Source: Pseudolactococcus plantarum
GTDB lineage: Bacteria > Bacillota > Bacilli > Lactobacillales > Streptococcaceae
Direction: 5' to 3'
DNA length: 64,000 nt
Assembly (NCBI RefSeq): GCF_002441715.1
Contig: NZ_JXJX01000007.1
Coordinates: 62,001 to 126,000, forward strand
A program made the translations under genes and the position numbers. This document shows positions 46,578 through 54,748 of this stretch, one piece after another; positions within the stretch are counted from its first letter, which is position 1; each line of letters begins with the position of its first letter. A model generated the notes under the pieces. The model made no database searches. It had not been told where the DNA came from and saw only the letters and a list, made by a program, of their open reading frames with translations.

Positions 46578-47417
46578 ATGAGAAAAGCAGATAAACTTTT
46601 TATTGATAATATCAATGACATCTTAACAAATGGGGTTTGGAGTGAGCAAGCTAGACCTAAATATAAGGATGGTGTGACAGCCAATTCAAAATATATTACA
46701 GGAAGTTTTGCTGAATATGACCTAAGTAAAGGAGAGTTTCCAATTACAACTCTCCGGCCTATCGCCATCAAATCAGCAATTAAAGAATTACTATGGATTT
46801 ATCAAGATCAAACAAGTGACTTAGCTGTCTTAGTGGATAAATATGGTGTGAATTATTGGAATGAATGGGAAGTTGCTGATACTGGTACGATAGGTGTACG
46901 CTATGGTGCCACAGTAAAAAAACATGATATCATTGGCAAACTATTAAGTGGACTTGAGAAAAATCCATGGAATCGTAGAAATATTATTAATCTGTGGCAG
47001 TATGACGATTTTGATGCTTCAGAAGGGCTACTACCGTGTGCGTTTCAGACGATGTTTGATGTAAGACGCGTAGATGGTATGATTTATTTAGACGCGACAT
47101 TAACACAACGTAGTAATGATATGCTTGTAGCCCATCACATCAACGCCATGCAATATGTCGCACTACAGCTGATGATTGCGAAGCACTTTGGCTGGCAAGT
47201 TGGTAAATTCTTTTATTTCGTCAATAATTTACATATCTATGATAATCAGTTTGATAATGCTAATATCTTATTATCACGGACACCATCAGATAAGAATCCA
47301 GTTTTGAAACTAAATGTAGCTGATGGGACTAACTTTTTTGATATCAAAGATACAGATTTTGAGTTGGTTGATTATGAACCAGTTAAACCGCAACTGCGAT
47401 TTGATCTAGCCATATGA
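46578..47417 (+). CDS. thyA: Thymidylate synthase
   Basis: Makes dTMP from dUMP with methylene-THF. The 279 residues include catalytic Cys154 in [31 protein letters not shown] and the C-terminal [10 protein letters not shown]. The N-terminus ([16 protein letters not shown]) aligns with streptococcal ThyA, confirming the start. No dihydrofolate reductase gene follows. Confidence 0.96.
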   Translation: MRKADKLFIDNINDILTNGVWSEQARPKYKDGVTANSKYITGSFAEYDLSKGEFPITTLRPIAIKSAIKELLWIYQDQTSDLAVLVDKYGVNYWNEWEVADTGTIGVRYGATVKKHDIIGKLLSGLEKNPWNRRNIINLWQYDDFDASEGLLPCAFQTMFDVRRVDGMIYLDATLTQRSNDMLVAHHINAMQYVALQLMIAKHFGWQVGKFFYFVNNLHIYDNQFDNANILLSRTPSDKNPVLKLNVADGTNFFDIKDTDFELVDYEPVKPQLRFDLAI

Positions 47418-47484
47418 GGCAACACTTGCTGATATAACGAGGTAAAATAAAACAGGTTTAAAATTAGGGATAGGATATAATGTT

Positions 47485-48291
47485 ATGACAAATTATAGCA
47501 CTGATATTCGGCTTGAAATGTTAAAACAAGCTAATACAAATGCGCACATTTTGATGGAGTCTTGTTTACTCGCAGGACAGATTTTAATGGCAAATGGATC
47601 TGAAATTTCACGTGCAGAAGATGTCATCTTACGAATGGGTTCAGCGGCCGGTATCAAAGACTTACAAGTATACATCTTGTTAAATGCAATTACGATTACT
47701 TTTCCAGAACAAGGCATGACACAAATGAGAGGTATTCCGCCTCGCATACAGACTATGGATATGGAGAAGATTGTGGCTGTTAATGATCTAACACGAAAAT
47801 TTACAGCTCATAACATCACGATCGAAACATTCGCAGATCAACTGAGTAAAATTGATATGACGATTCCTAGATTTTCTCTCAAACTCCAAGTCGTCAGTGC
47901 TATGCTGATTGCTGTGAGTTTTATGATTATGTTGACTAGGAATACTGAACCGATTAATCTGTTTTTGACAGGAGTAACAAGTGGGTTAGCCTATGCGATC
48001 GCCTTTAAAATCCGAAATAAGTTTCATTTACGGTTTTTTGGTTTGTTTGTTGCTAGTTTATGCATGTCTTTGATGATGCTGATTTGCGCCAAACTATTAG
48101 CTCCGCCATTTAATCCGGACATTGTCATTATTGGTGCGATTATGCCATTTGTTCCTGGTGTCGCACTTACAAATGCTGTTCGAGAGATCATGGCTGGGAA
48201 TTTTATTTCTGGACAAGGACGGATTATAGAAGCATTGTTGACAGCTGCTTCTGTAGGACTAGGGATTGTCCTACTTTCATTTTTTTATTAA
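47485..48291 (+). CDS. Threonine/serine exporter, N-terminal half (DUF1212)
   Basis: A 268-residue membrane protein of the ThrE family's first half. The cytosolic N-terminal part (LAGQILMANGSEISRAEDVILRMG) is followed by about five helices from residue 135, including MPFVPGVALTNAVREIM. It acts together with the next gene, which encodes the second half. RBS AGGGATAGGAT lies upstream. Confidence 0.85.
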   Translation: MTNYSTDIRLEMLKQANTNAHILMESCLLAGQILMANGSEISRAEDVILRMGSAAGIKDLQVYILLNAITITFPEQGMTQMRGIPPRIQTMDMEKIVAVNDLTRKFTAHNITIETFADQLSKIDMTIPRFSLKLQVVSAMLIAVSFMIMLTRNTEPINLFLTGVTSGLAYAIAFKIRNKFHLRFFGLFVASLCMSLMMLICAKLLAPPFNPDIVIIGAIMPFVPGVALTNAVREIMAGNFISGQGRIIEALLTAASVGLGIVLLSFFY

Positions 48292-48305
48292 GTGAAGGAG
48301 TTTTT

Positions 48306-48776
48306 ATGATGCTTATCTTGCTACATTTGGTTGCACAGACAGTTCTAGCCTATATAGGTACATTAGCATTTGGGATTATTTTGAACATTCCTAGACGAAC
48401 ACTTAATCGGGCTGGTATAGTTGGTGGGGTTGCATGGTTAACTTATGAACTTGTGGTACTCATGACCCAGCATTTGCTAGATAAAAACTGGTGTATTATC
48501 TTGGGATCTTTTATCGCAACGATGATGATAGGGATGTTGAGTTTGACCATGAGTCGTGCACAAAAAGTACCCATGTTGATTTATCAAATTCCCGGTATTT
48601 TTCCCTTGGTCCCTGGAGGTCAAGCTTATCAAGTGGTCAGAAGTTTGGTTACTGGAGATCGTGTGACAGCGACAACGAATTTTGAGTTATTAGTGATTAT
48701 TATAGGCGCGATTGCAGCTGGATTTTGGTCTGCTGAATTGCTCAATCTCTTAAGAGGTATGAATCGTTTGACTTAG
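48306..48776 (+). CDS. Threonine/serine exporter, C-terminal half (DUF3815)
   Basis: A 156-residue membrane protein with about five helices, corresponding to the second half of ThrE. IPRRTLNRAGIVGGVAWLTYEL and QIPGIFPLVPGGQAYQVVRSL are typical. It lies 14 bases after its partner with AAGGAG as ribosome site, so the split exporter is made from one mRNA. Confidence 0.85.
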   Translation: MMLILLHLVAQTVLAYIGTLAFGIILNIPRRTLNRAGIVGGVAWLTYELVVLMTQHLLDKNWCIILGSFIATMMIGMLSLTMSRAQKVPMLIYQIPGIFPLVPGGQAYQVVRSLVTGDRVTATTNFELLVIIIGAIAAGFWSAELLNLLRGMNRLT

Positions 48777-48791
48777 GTCAACGATTTTTTT
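48762..48791 (+). terminator. Terminator of the ThrE-type exporter
   Basis: AATCGTTTGAC pairs with GTCAACGATT through one bulge around TTAG and is followed by a T-run. Confidence 0.75.
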
Positions 48792-48793
48792 GT

Positions 48794-48844
48794 TATATCT
48801 TAAAACTATAACTAAACCTTGTTTTTATATATTTTACAACTATA
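48794..48844 (+). promoter_or_regulatory. Two MET boxes in front of metE
   Basis: TATATCTTAAAACTATA (48794-48810) and TATATTTTACAACTATA (48828-48844) each match TATAGTTTNAAACTATA with two mismatches. With the extended -10 TG-A-TAGAAT (48853-48861) and a start near 48868, their centres lie at about -66 and -32, the usual LysR-activator arrangement. Confidence 0.7.
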
Positions 48845-48897
48845 TCACGAGATGATAGAATAATGACATACTAATAAAGAAATAGAAGAGGCAATTT

Positions 48898-51153
48898 ATG
48901 ACAACATCAATAGTTGGTTATCCACGTATCGGCGCAAAACGAGAATTAAAATTTGCAATTGAGAAATTTTTCAAGAAAGAACTTAGTGAATCAGAATTAC
49001 AAGAAGTTGCTAAAGCACAACGTGAACTAAATTGGCAAACCCAATTTAAAGCGGGTATTGATTATATCCCATCAAATGATTTTTCATTTTATGATACAAC
49101 ACTTGACACTGCATTTGCACTCAATATTGTACCTGAGCGTTATCAAGCATTAGGGATTTCACCACTTGAAAAATATTTTGCAGCAGCGCGTGGTCATCAG
49201 TCTCAAGCAGGTGATGTGAAAGCGTTAGCCATGAAAAAATGGTTTAATACGAACTACCACTATATGGTTCCTGAATTTGACGATGGTACTGAGCTAAAAC
49301 TTGACCTTACAAAACTATTATCAGAATATCAAGAAGCTCTAGCACTTGGTATTGCAACAAAACCCGTGCTAATTGGTCCTTACACACTACTAAAATTAAT
49401 CCGTTTTACAGGAAAAACAACAATTGATACAGTATTAACAGATTTTGTTGCGATTTATAGTGATATTTTTAAAGCATTAGCTGAAGAAAAAATTGAGTGG
49501 TTACAACTTGATGAACCAGCACTTGTCTTTGACTTAACTGATGCTGATATCACATTGTTCAAATCAATCTATACACCACTATTAGCTGGCAAACAGACTG
49601 TAAAAGTCTTATTACAAACTTATTTTGGTGATGTGAGAGATATTTATAGTGAGTTGATCAAGTTAGATGTAGATGGTATTGGTCTTGATTTTGTCGAAGG
49701 TCGTAAGACAGCTGAACTGGTCGAGACTTATGGGTTTCCTACTGATAAAAAATTATTTGCTGGTGTCGTAAATGGTAAAAATATTTGGCGAAATAATTAT
49801 GAGAAAACACTTGATGTATTAGCTAAATTACCTGAAAAACCTTTAGTTATTTCATCATCTTGTAGCTTACAACATGTCCCTTATACAGTAAGTGCTGAAA
49901 CGGATTTATCTGAAGATATCTTGAAACATTTTGCTTTTGCACAAGAGAAGTTACAAGAACTTAAAGATATCAACGATATTTATTACAAACGCGAGACTGA
50001 TAGCTTGTCTGTTAATAAAGCCTTGTTTGCACAAGATCGATTTGAAGCAGATGCTACAGTGCAAGCTAAAGTAGCAGGTTTGACAGATCTTGATTTCACT
50101 AGAACACCAGAGTTTTCAGACCGTGAAACAATCCAAAAAGACGTGTTTAATCTACCTGTTTTACCTACGACAACTATCGGTTCTTTCCCTCAAACAGCAG
50201 ATGTTCGTAAAAACCGGCTTAACTTTAAACGTGGAGACATCACAAAAGAAGCTTATGATCAATTTAATGAAGCAAAAACAAAAGAATGGATTGATTGGCA
50301 AGAAGCGGTTGGCTTTGATGTGCTTGTCCACGGAGAATTTGAACGAAATGACATGGTAGAGTATTTCGGTGAAAAATTATCTGGTTACGTGTTTACAAAA
50401 TATGCCTGGGTACAATCTTATGGGACTCGTTGTGTTAAACCACCGATTGTATGGGGAGATATCGCACGCGTACAACAACTTTCAGTAGCTGATTCTTTCT
50501 ATGCACAAAGTCTAACAGACAAACCCGTCAAAGGGATGCTAACAGGACCTGTGACGATCTTGAACTGGTCATTTCCTCGTGAAGACATCTCTCTTAGTGA
50601 CTCAACGTTACAAATCGCTTTAGCGATTCAAGAAGAAGTCTTGGATTTAGAGAAAAATGGCATCAAAATTATTCAAATTGATGAAGCTGCATTACGCGAA
50701 AAACTCCCATTACGTCAAACTGATTGGAATAGCGAATACCTCGATTGGGCAATTCCTGCCTTTCGTCTAGTACATGCTAAAGTAGCGCCAACGACACAAA
50801 TTCATACACATATGTGTTATTCTGAATTTACAGATATTATCCCTGCAATCGATGCGATGGACGCTGATGTCATTTCATTTGAAGCAAGCAGAAGTGATTT
50901 ATCTATCTTGGATGCGTTACAAGAAAATGGCTTCAGAACACAAACAGGACCTGGTGTATACGACATTCACAGTCCACGTATTCCACCAGTTGAAGAAATT
51001 GAAGCTGTGATACAAAAAATATTGGCTAAAGTACCTGTCGAAAAAGTTTGGATTAATCCAGACTGTGGGTTAAAAACTAGGGGTGTAGCTGAAGTGAAAG
51101 CATCACTTGAAAATCTGGTTACTGCAACACAAGAAATCAGAAAAGGTCTTTAA
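48898..51153 (+). CDS. metE: Cobalamin-independent methionine synthase
   Basis: Methylates homocysteine from methyl-THF-glutamate. The 751 residues have the N-terminal half starting [20 protein letters not shown] and the zinc-site half with [18 protein letters not shown] and NPDCGLKTR. Length is normal. RBS AGAAGAGG is 7 bases upstream. Control by the two MET boxes parallels metA in this window. Confidence 0.97.
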   Translation: MTTSIVGYPRIGAKRELKFAIEKFFKKELSESELQEVAKAQRELNWQTQFKAGIDYIPSNDFSFYDTTLDTAFALNIVPERYQALGISPLEKYFAAARGHQSQAGDVKALAMKKWFNTNYHYMVPEFDDGTELKLDLTKLLSEYQEALALGIATKPVLIGPYTLLKLIRFTGKTTIDTVLTDFVAIYSDIFKALAEEKIEWLQLDEPALVFDLTDADITLFKSIYTPLLAGKQTVKVLLQTYFGDVRDIYSELIKLDVDGIGLDFVEGRKTAELVETYGFPTDKKLFAGVVNGKNIWRNNYEKTLDVLAKLPEKPLVISSSCSLQHVPYTVSAETDLSEDILKHFAFAQEKLQELKDINDIYYKRETDSLSVNKALFAQDRFEADATVQAKVAGLTDLDFTRTPEFSDRETIQKDVFNLPVLPTTTIGSFPQTADVRKNRLNFKRGDITKEAYDQFNEAKTKEWIDWQEAVGFDVLVHGEFERNDMVEYFGEKLSGYVFTKYAWVQSYGTRCVKPPIVWGDIARVQQLSVADSFYAQSLTDKPVKGMLTGPVTILNWSFPREDISLSDSTLQIALAIQEEVLDLEKNGIKIIQIDEAALREKLPLRQTDWNSEYLDWAIPAFRLVHAKVAPTTQIHTHMCYSEFTDIIPAIDAMDADVISFEASRSDLSILDALQENGFRTQTGPGVYDIHSPRIPPVEEIEAVIQKILAKVPVEKVWINPDCGLKTRGVAEVKASLENLVTATQEIRKGL

Positions 51154-51174
51154 AGACATAAAATAATGCATTAA

Positions 51175-51227
51175 AAACATACAAGTTGTGAACTGAGTAG
51201 TGTAATAGTTCTGACTGTATGTTTTTT
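51175..51227 (+). terminator. Terminator after metE
   Basis: AAACATACA and TGTATGTTT form the base of a long stem with an inner GAACT/AGTTC helix, followed by T residues. Confidence 0.65.
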
Positions 51228-51320
51228 CTATGAAATAAAGTAAAAAATCAAGTCATAGTTTGAATAAAGTACTATTTATTTAATATCCAACAGTCATTTC
51301 TAGTTTTTTTGATTTTTTAA

Positions 51321-51329
51321 TGATATACT
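51321..51329 (+). promoter_or_regulatory. Promoter -10 of the LXG islet
   Basis: TG-A-TATACT is an extended -10; the start site would be near 51336, leaving a 25-base leader with GAAAGAGAG. All six downstream genes are close or overlapping, so this is probably the promoter of the whole islet. Confidence 0.6.
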
Positions 51330-51360
51330 AAATTTATAGAATTATGAAAGAGAGAAACGG

Positions 51361-51627
51361 ATGTCTGGAAAAATTCAATCAAATACCATTGAAGCACAAG
51401 GTGCAATTTCAGAATTAACAGGATTAACGGGAATTATGAACTTTAAAACCGTTGATTTTGGAGATAGTAATGTGCAAGCGATGCTTAACGGGAAACAAAT
51501 AACTAATGAACTGATGAAAGATGTTTCAAAAATTACTTCTTGCGTCTTAACACAAGCTAATAAATTTCCTGAACTTGCACAACTTATTGAATTTCGTGAT
51601 AGACAAGATGGGAAAGGCTGGCACTAA
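51361..51627 (+). CDS. Small helical T7SS partner (TIGR04197/DUF3130-like, Lap1 type)
   Basis: An 88-residue protein resembling the TIGR04197 'SACOL2603' family, encoded just upstream of LXG toxins. It has two helices around a central FGDSN and ends KFPELAQLIEFRDRQDG. In streptococci Lap1 (DUF3130) binds the LXG domain and carries an F/YxxxD-like export signal; here the equivalent position reads FRDRQD, so the match is inexact. RBS GAAAGAGAG precedes it. The stop overlaps the next ATG by one base. Confidence 0.7.
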   Translation: MSGKIQSNTIEAQGAISELTGLTGIMNFKTVDFGDSNVQAMLNGKQITNELMKDVSKITSCVLTQANKFPELAQLIEFRDRQDGKGWH

Positions 51628-52301
51628 TGCCTAAAATTGTAAGAGAAGACGATAATTTTTCGTCATTTATATGGAAAGATTTACCTCTAGAAGCCCTTGC
51701 TTTTGTTCACGAAAACTATTTTAGTGATGAAATGACCGTTGATGAGTACATAAAGATTTATTTTTTAAATAACATAAAATATTTTAAATATGAAGCAGAC
51801 AGACTTTTTGAAGAGGCAAAAGAAAAAGCGATTTCTGAAGGTACTTTTCCTGAAATTCTGAATCAAGTTTGGACAAGACAAGTTATAAAAAAATCAGATA
51901 CTACCTCTGAAAATGAACTTAAAACATTATTTAGTCCAAACAAGTCAAAAGATAAAAGCGTAGTTGAACGACGAATCATGACTCAAAAAATGCAGCAAAT
52001 CGAAAATGAGTTGGAAGACCTCTCGCGTATGGGTCGGAATTTTGAAGAAAATAATTTAGCATTTATTAGTTCAACTCAAACACTTTTCAATACTTTAGAT
52101 GAATTAGCAAGTCAGACTTCTCAACATGATCAAAATGAAGCTTATCAAGAACAAGCTATTTTTTATGAACTTAAACAAATGCTTTTATCCAGTATAAATC
52201 TACAAAATGACATGCTCAAAGAAAAATCACGCAAAATAAAAATAGAAAAGGAAGATATTTTTGAAAAAATTTATAAGGAAAGGAATAATTTGGTATGGTA
52301 A
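51627..52301 (+). CDS. Long T7SS partner protein (DUF3958/Lap2-like C-terminus, novel N-terminus)
   Basis: A 224-residue, strongly helical and charged protein. Residues about 120-224 (QKMQQIENELEDLSRMGRNF and onward) resemble DUF3958/Lap2 partners, normally only 110-130 residues. Residues 1-90 (IWKDLPLEALAFVHENYF, TVDEYIKIYFLNNIKYFKYEA) form an extra domain that I do not recognise. It has no signal peptide or membrane helix. The stop overlaps the LXG start. A role in bringing the LXG toxin to the secretion system is inferred from position. Confidence 0.55.
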   Translation: MPKIVREDDNFSSFIWKDLPLEALAFVHENYFSDEMTVDEYIKIYFLNNIKYFKYEADRLFEEAKEKAISEGTFPEILNQVWTRQVIKKSDTTSENELKTLFSPNKSKDKSVVERRIMTQKMQQIENELEDLSRMGRNFEENNLAFISSTQTLFNTLDELASQTSQHDQNEAYQEQAIFYELKQMLLSSINLQNDMLKEKSRKIKIEKEDIFEKIYKERNNLVW

Positions 52302-53734
52302 TTTATGATAGGGGTGATTCAGACCTATTAATTCAGTCGCTCTCTGAAAACCTAAAAAGTGCAACAGCTATATTTGATAAAATAAACCAAGGTACGCAAC
52401 ATCTTAATTCGGTTATTGATTCTGGAGTATTATCTGGAGCTGCTTATCGAGTAGGACAAAGTCTTTTTCAAAGCTATATATCGCCAATGATTCAGAAATT
52501 GTCATCGGCTATTACTGATATTAGAAGAGATTTAGAAACTTATAAAAGATCCGAACAAGAAGTTCGGTATTTAAGTTCACATCTAGATGAGGTACAGCTG
52601 AATGAAAAACTAGTAAATACAAATCAGCTCATTTCTTTAATTGAACAAAAGATAGAAGAAGATAGAAAACTCATACAAAAATTTATGTCTAGTGGATTTG
52701 AAGGTGTAGCAAATGGACTTGCGGAACTGCCTGAACTTGACAGACAGTTAGATAATTTAAAACATCTCAAAAATGATTACGAAAAAAAATTGCAGGCACT
52801 TCAAACATTCTCGAGTACAACAACCTATCTATTTACAGATAGTCTACAAGCTTTTAAGTATGCTTTACAAGGCGTTGAACTTATCAATCAATCAAAAGCA
52901 AATAGTGATGGGATAATTTCTTTTCCTGCTGGTGCAGATATGTCTTGGTCTAAAAAGCTTCAAGCTGAAAAATTAAATTCAAGTCTTCCTACAGAAAATG
53001 AATTGATAAAAAAATACAAAAAAGATCCCGCTGCTATTGAAGCTATTAAAAAGTTTAGCTCTAGTATGTCTATCTCAATTAAAGAAGCAGAAAACCTTTA
53101 TCTTCAATTTCAAAAAATAGGAAAAGATCAGCGTGAGTTAGATAAAATTAAAAAGAAGCTAAAAATCGAAAATACTCACTTAAGAAATATGCCTAAAGTT
53201 AAGAGAAACGATAAACTGAAAGATCTTACTGCCAAAAAAATAATTGGAAACTACGGTGCTATTGAGGTTTTTAAATTAACTTCAGAGGAATCCATTGCGA
53301 GCGGAAAGCATGATATAATATCAAATACTAAAGAGAAATTTGGGACTTCAGAATCCTTCAGCAAAGTTCGTATAGGGAATATTTGGGGAGGTTCATCAAC
53401 TCTAGCATCTTGGTCTCCCCCAGATAATGATAATATTTTCAATAAAATATTATCATCCGTAAATTTAGGAAAGCAAAACTTTGGTTATTATAATGACTTT
53501 AAGCCACAAAATATAAATGTTGGAATCAGTGCTCAAGAGACACTTGCTGAAATAAATTTAAAACAATTCTCTTTAAAAATACCTTTTACAGGAACAAAAG
53601 TTACGATAGGGGGAAGTTTCTCACTTTCTGCTGGAGTATCTGCTCATCTAACAAGTTCAAAAAAAGATGGTTTTTCCGGAGGTATCAAATTAGGTGCGGG
53701 TCCAGGTGCAGGAATTAGTCTTAAAATAAAATAG
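52295..53734 (+). CDS. LXG-domain polymorphic toxin with glycine-rich C-terminus
   Basis: A 479-residue candidate type VII secretion effector. Residues 1-205 form the helical LXG domain, with the LSG motif at 46-48 and long coiled segments. Residues 206-425 are a linker-like region of unknown fold. The last 50 residues (about 429-479) are rich in Gly, Ser and Lys with alternating hydrophobics (TIGGSFSLSAGVSAHL, GGIKLGAGPGAGISLKIK) and lack Cys or an obvious nuclease motif. With membrane-protein neighbours this hints at membrane action. RBS AAGGAAAGG lies about 10 bases before the ATG. Confidence 0.75.
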   Translation: MVIYDRGDSDLLIQSLSENLKSATAIFDKINQGTQHLNSVIDSGVLSGAAYRVGQSLFQSYISPMIQKLSSAITDIRRDLETYKRSEQEVRYLSSHLDEVQLNEKLVNTNQLISLIEQKIEEDRKLIQKFMSSGFEGVANGLAELPELDRQLDNLKHLKNDYEKKLQALQTFSSTTTYLFTDSLQAFKYALQGVELINQSKANSDGIISFPAGADMSWSKKLQAEKLNSSLPTENELIKKYKKDPAAIEAIKKFSSSMSISIKEAENLYLQFQKIGKDQRELDKIKKKLKIENTHLRNMPKVKRNDKLKDLTAKKIIGNYGAIEVFKLTSEESIASGKHDIISNTKEKFGTSESFSKVRIGNIWGGSSTLASWSPPDNDNIFNKILSSVNLGKQNFGYYNDFKPQNINVGISAQETLAEINLKQFSLKIPFTGTKVTIGGSFSLSAGVSAHLTSSKKDGFSGGIKLGAGPGAGISLKIK

Positions 53735-53743
53735 GAGATTAAC

Positions 53744-53935
53744 ATGTTAACAAAAATTTTGAATTTCTATGTTAATATTTATCTTGGAGAGGACATTTTA
53801 AATAATAGAAAACGAGTTGAAGCTAAGAGGTTATGGTACTTAGTTTGGCATTTTGTATGCCTACTAATTATTTTGAGTGGTTTTTTTGAAATCTTTTTCA
53901 TTGCGATAGCAAAGGTATTGGGGGTTGTAAAATGA
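53744..53935 (+). CDS. Small single-helix membrane protein, immunity candidate
   Basis: A 63-residue protein with a basic N-terminal part (NNRKRVEAKRLWYLVW) and one long hydrophobic stretch at about 32-60. It begins 9 bases after the LXG stop behind AGGAG and overlaps the next gene by ATGA. I do not recognise a family. Position right after the toxin makes it a candidate immunity protein or part of one. Confidence 0.6.
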   Translation: MLTKILNFYVNIYLGEDILNNRKRVEAKRLWYLVWHFVCLLIILSGFFEIFFIAIAKVLGVVK

Positions 53936-54186
53936 AGTATATTTCTGCTGATAAATTTGAAAAGAAATTGTGGGTATTAGCATTTATCTATCTATTATTC
54001 TTTTTGGTTGTTGGATTTGTCTTTCAACTAATAGGGGATACACCAAATATTAAACATTACCCCGTATGGTGGAATGAATCAATGAACATCATGAAAATAA
54101 TATTACTGTTCCTTATCTCATCTTTCGTAATTATGGTAATTATGCACGGAAGAAAAATTATGAAACAACGAAAGGAAAATAAATGA
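53932..54186 (+). CDS. Small two-helix membrane protein, immunity candidate
   Basis: An 84-residue protein with two predicted membrane helices (about 13-35 and 54-72), a short tryptophan-containing loop (HYPVWWNES) and a basic tail. No family was recognised. ATGA overlaps on both sides couple it to its neighbours. With the preceding gene it may protect the membrane from the LXG toxin; this is inference from gene order. Confidence 0.6.
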   Translation: MKYISADKFEKKLWVLAFIYLLFFLVVGFVFQLIGDTPNIKHYPVWWNESMNIMKIILLFLISSFVIMVIMHGRKIMKQRKENK

Positions 54187-54452
54187 GTAGTGAAGAAAAA
54201 AAATTGAACTATTTGGCTTTAGGCAGTGTAATTTTACTTGAGGGTGGAGAAAAAAGGTTGATGATTATTGGACGAAAACAGATTTCAAGTGAATCGAAGA
54301 AAGAATTCGATTATGCTGGTGTTCTCTTTCCAGAAGGTTATCAATCTTCAGAAAACCTATATTTATTTAATCATGCGGATATTCAAAGTATTTTTCAATT
54401 AGGTTTGGTAGATAATGAAGAATTAGACTACCAATCTGTTCTTAGTGAATAA
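54183..54452 (+). CDS. DUF4176 family protein
   Basis: An 89-residue soluble protein. YLALGSVILLEGGEKRLMIIGRKQI, FDYAGVLFPEGYQSSENLYLFNH and DIQSIFQLG match DUF4176, a family found almost only in type VII secretion toxin loci. The function is unknown. It is the last gene of the islet and overlaps the upstream gene by ATGA. Confidence 0.8.
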   Translation: MSSEEKKLNYLALGSVILLEGGEKRLMIIGRKQISSESKKEFDYAGVLFPEGYQSSENLYLFNHADIQSIFQLGLVDNEELDYQSVLSE

Positions 54453-54467
54453 AAAAATTGAAAAGCA

Positions 54468-54483
54468 CTAGCGTTATCGCTAG
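54468..54483 (+). terminator. Weak terminator after the LXG islet
   Basis: CTAGCG-TTAT-CGCTAG is a perfect 6-bp stem but is followed by only a few T residues. Confidence 0.4.
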
Positions 54484-54677
54484 GTTTATATTGTGTGTTA
54501 TGTGGTTTTATACGTAAAGGTAAAAATAGCAGTTTATCCTTCTATTTGGTTTGTATATCTCCAACCGTTAAACTCCACGGCTGTGCAAATATACGGTCAA
54601 TTGTTCCCTTTCGCTGAGCATAGATTTTTCAGGTAACACCTTGCTTTATTGGGAATAAAAAATCCAAAATAAATAGT

Positions 54678-54720
54678 ATCAAAACACAGCCACATCATCA
54701 TGATGTGGCTGTGTTTTGAT
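54678..54720. terminator. Perfect 20-bp terminator stem after ltaS
   Basis: ATCAAAACACAGCCACATCA pairs without mismatch to its complement at 54701-54720 around TCA. It separates the LXG islet from the convergent ltaS gene. Confidence 0.8.
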
Positions 54721-54748
54721 TTGTAATGACAACTATCATTAGCACGTT

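Noticed and set aside
46454-46771. A 105-codon minus-strand frame over the thyA promoter and start
   Set aside because: It is antisense to the well-conserved thyA N-terminus, has no ribosome site and shows no family pattern.
48777-48897. S-box or T-box riboswitch before metE
   Set aside because: The gap is only 121 bases, lacks the T-box consensus and the SAM-riboswitch core, and is explained by two MET boxes and an extended -10.
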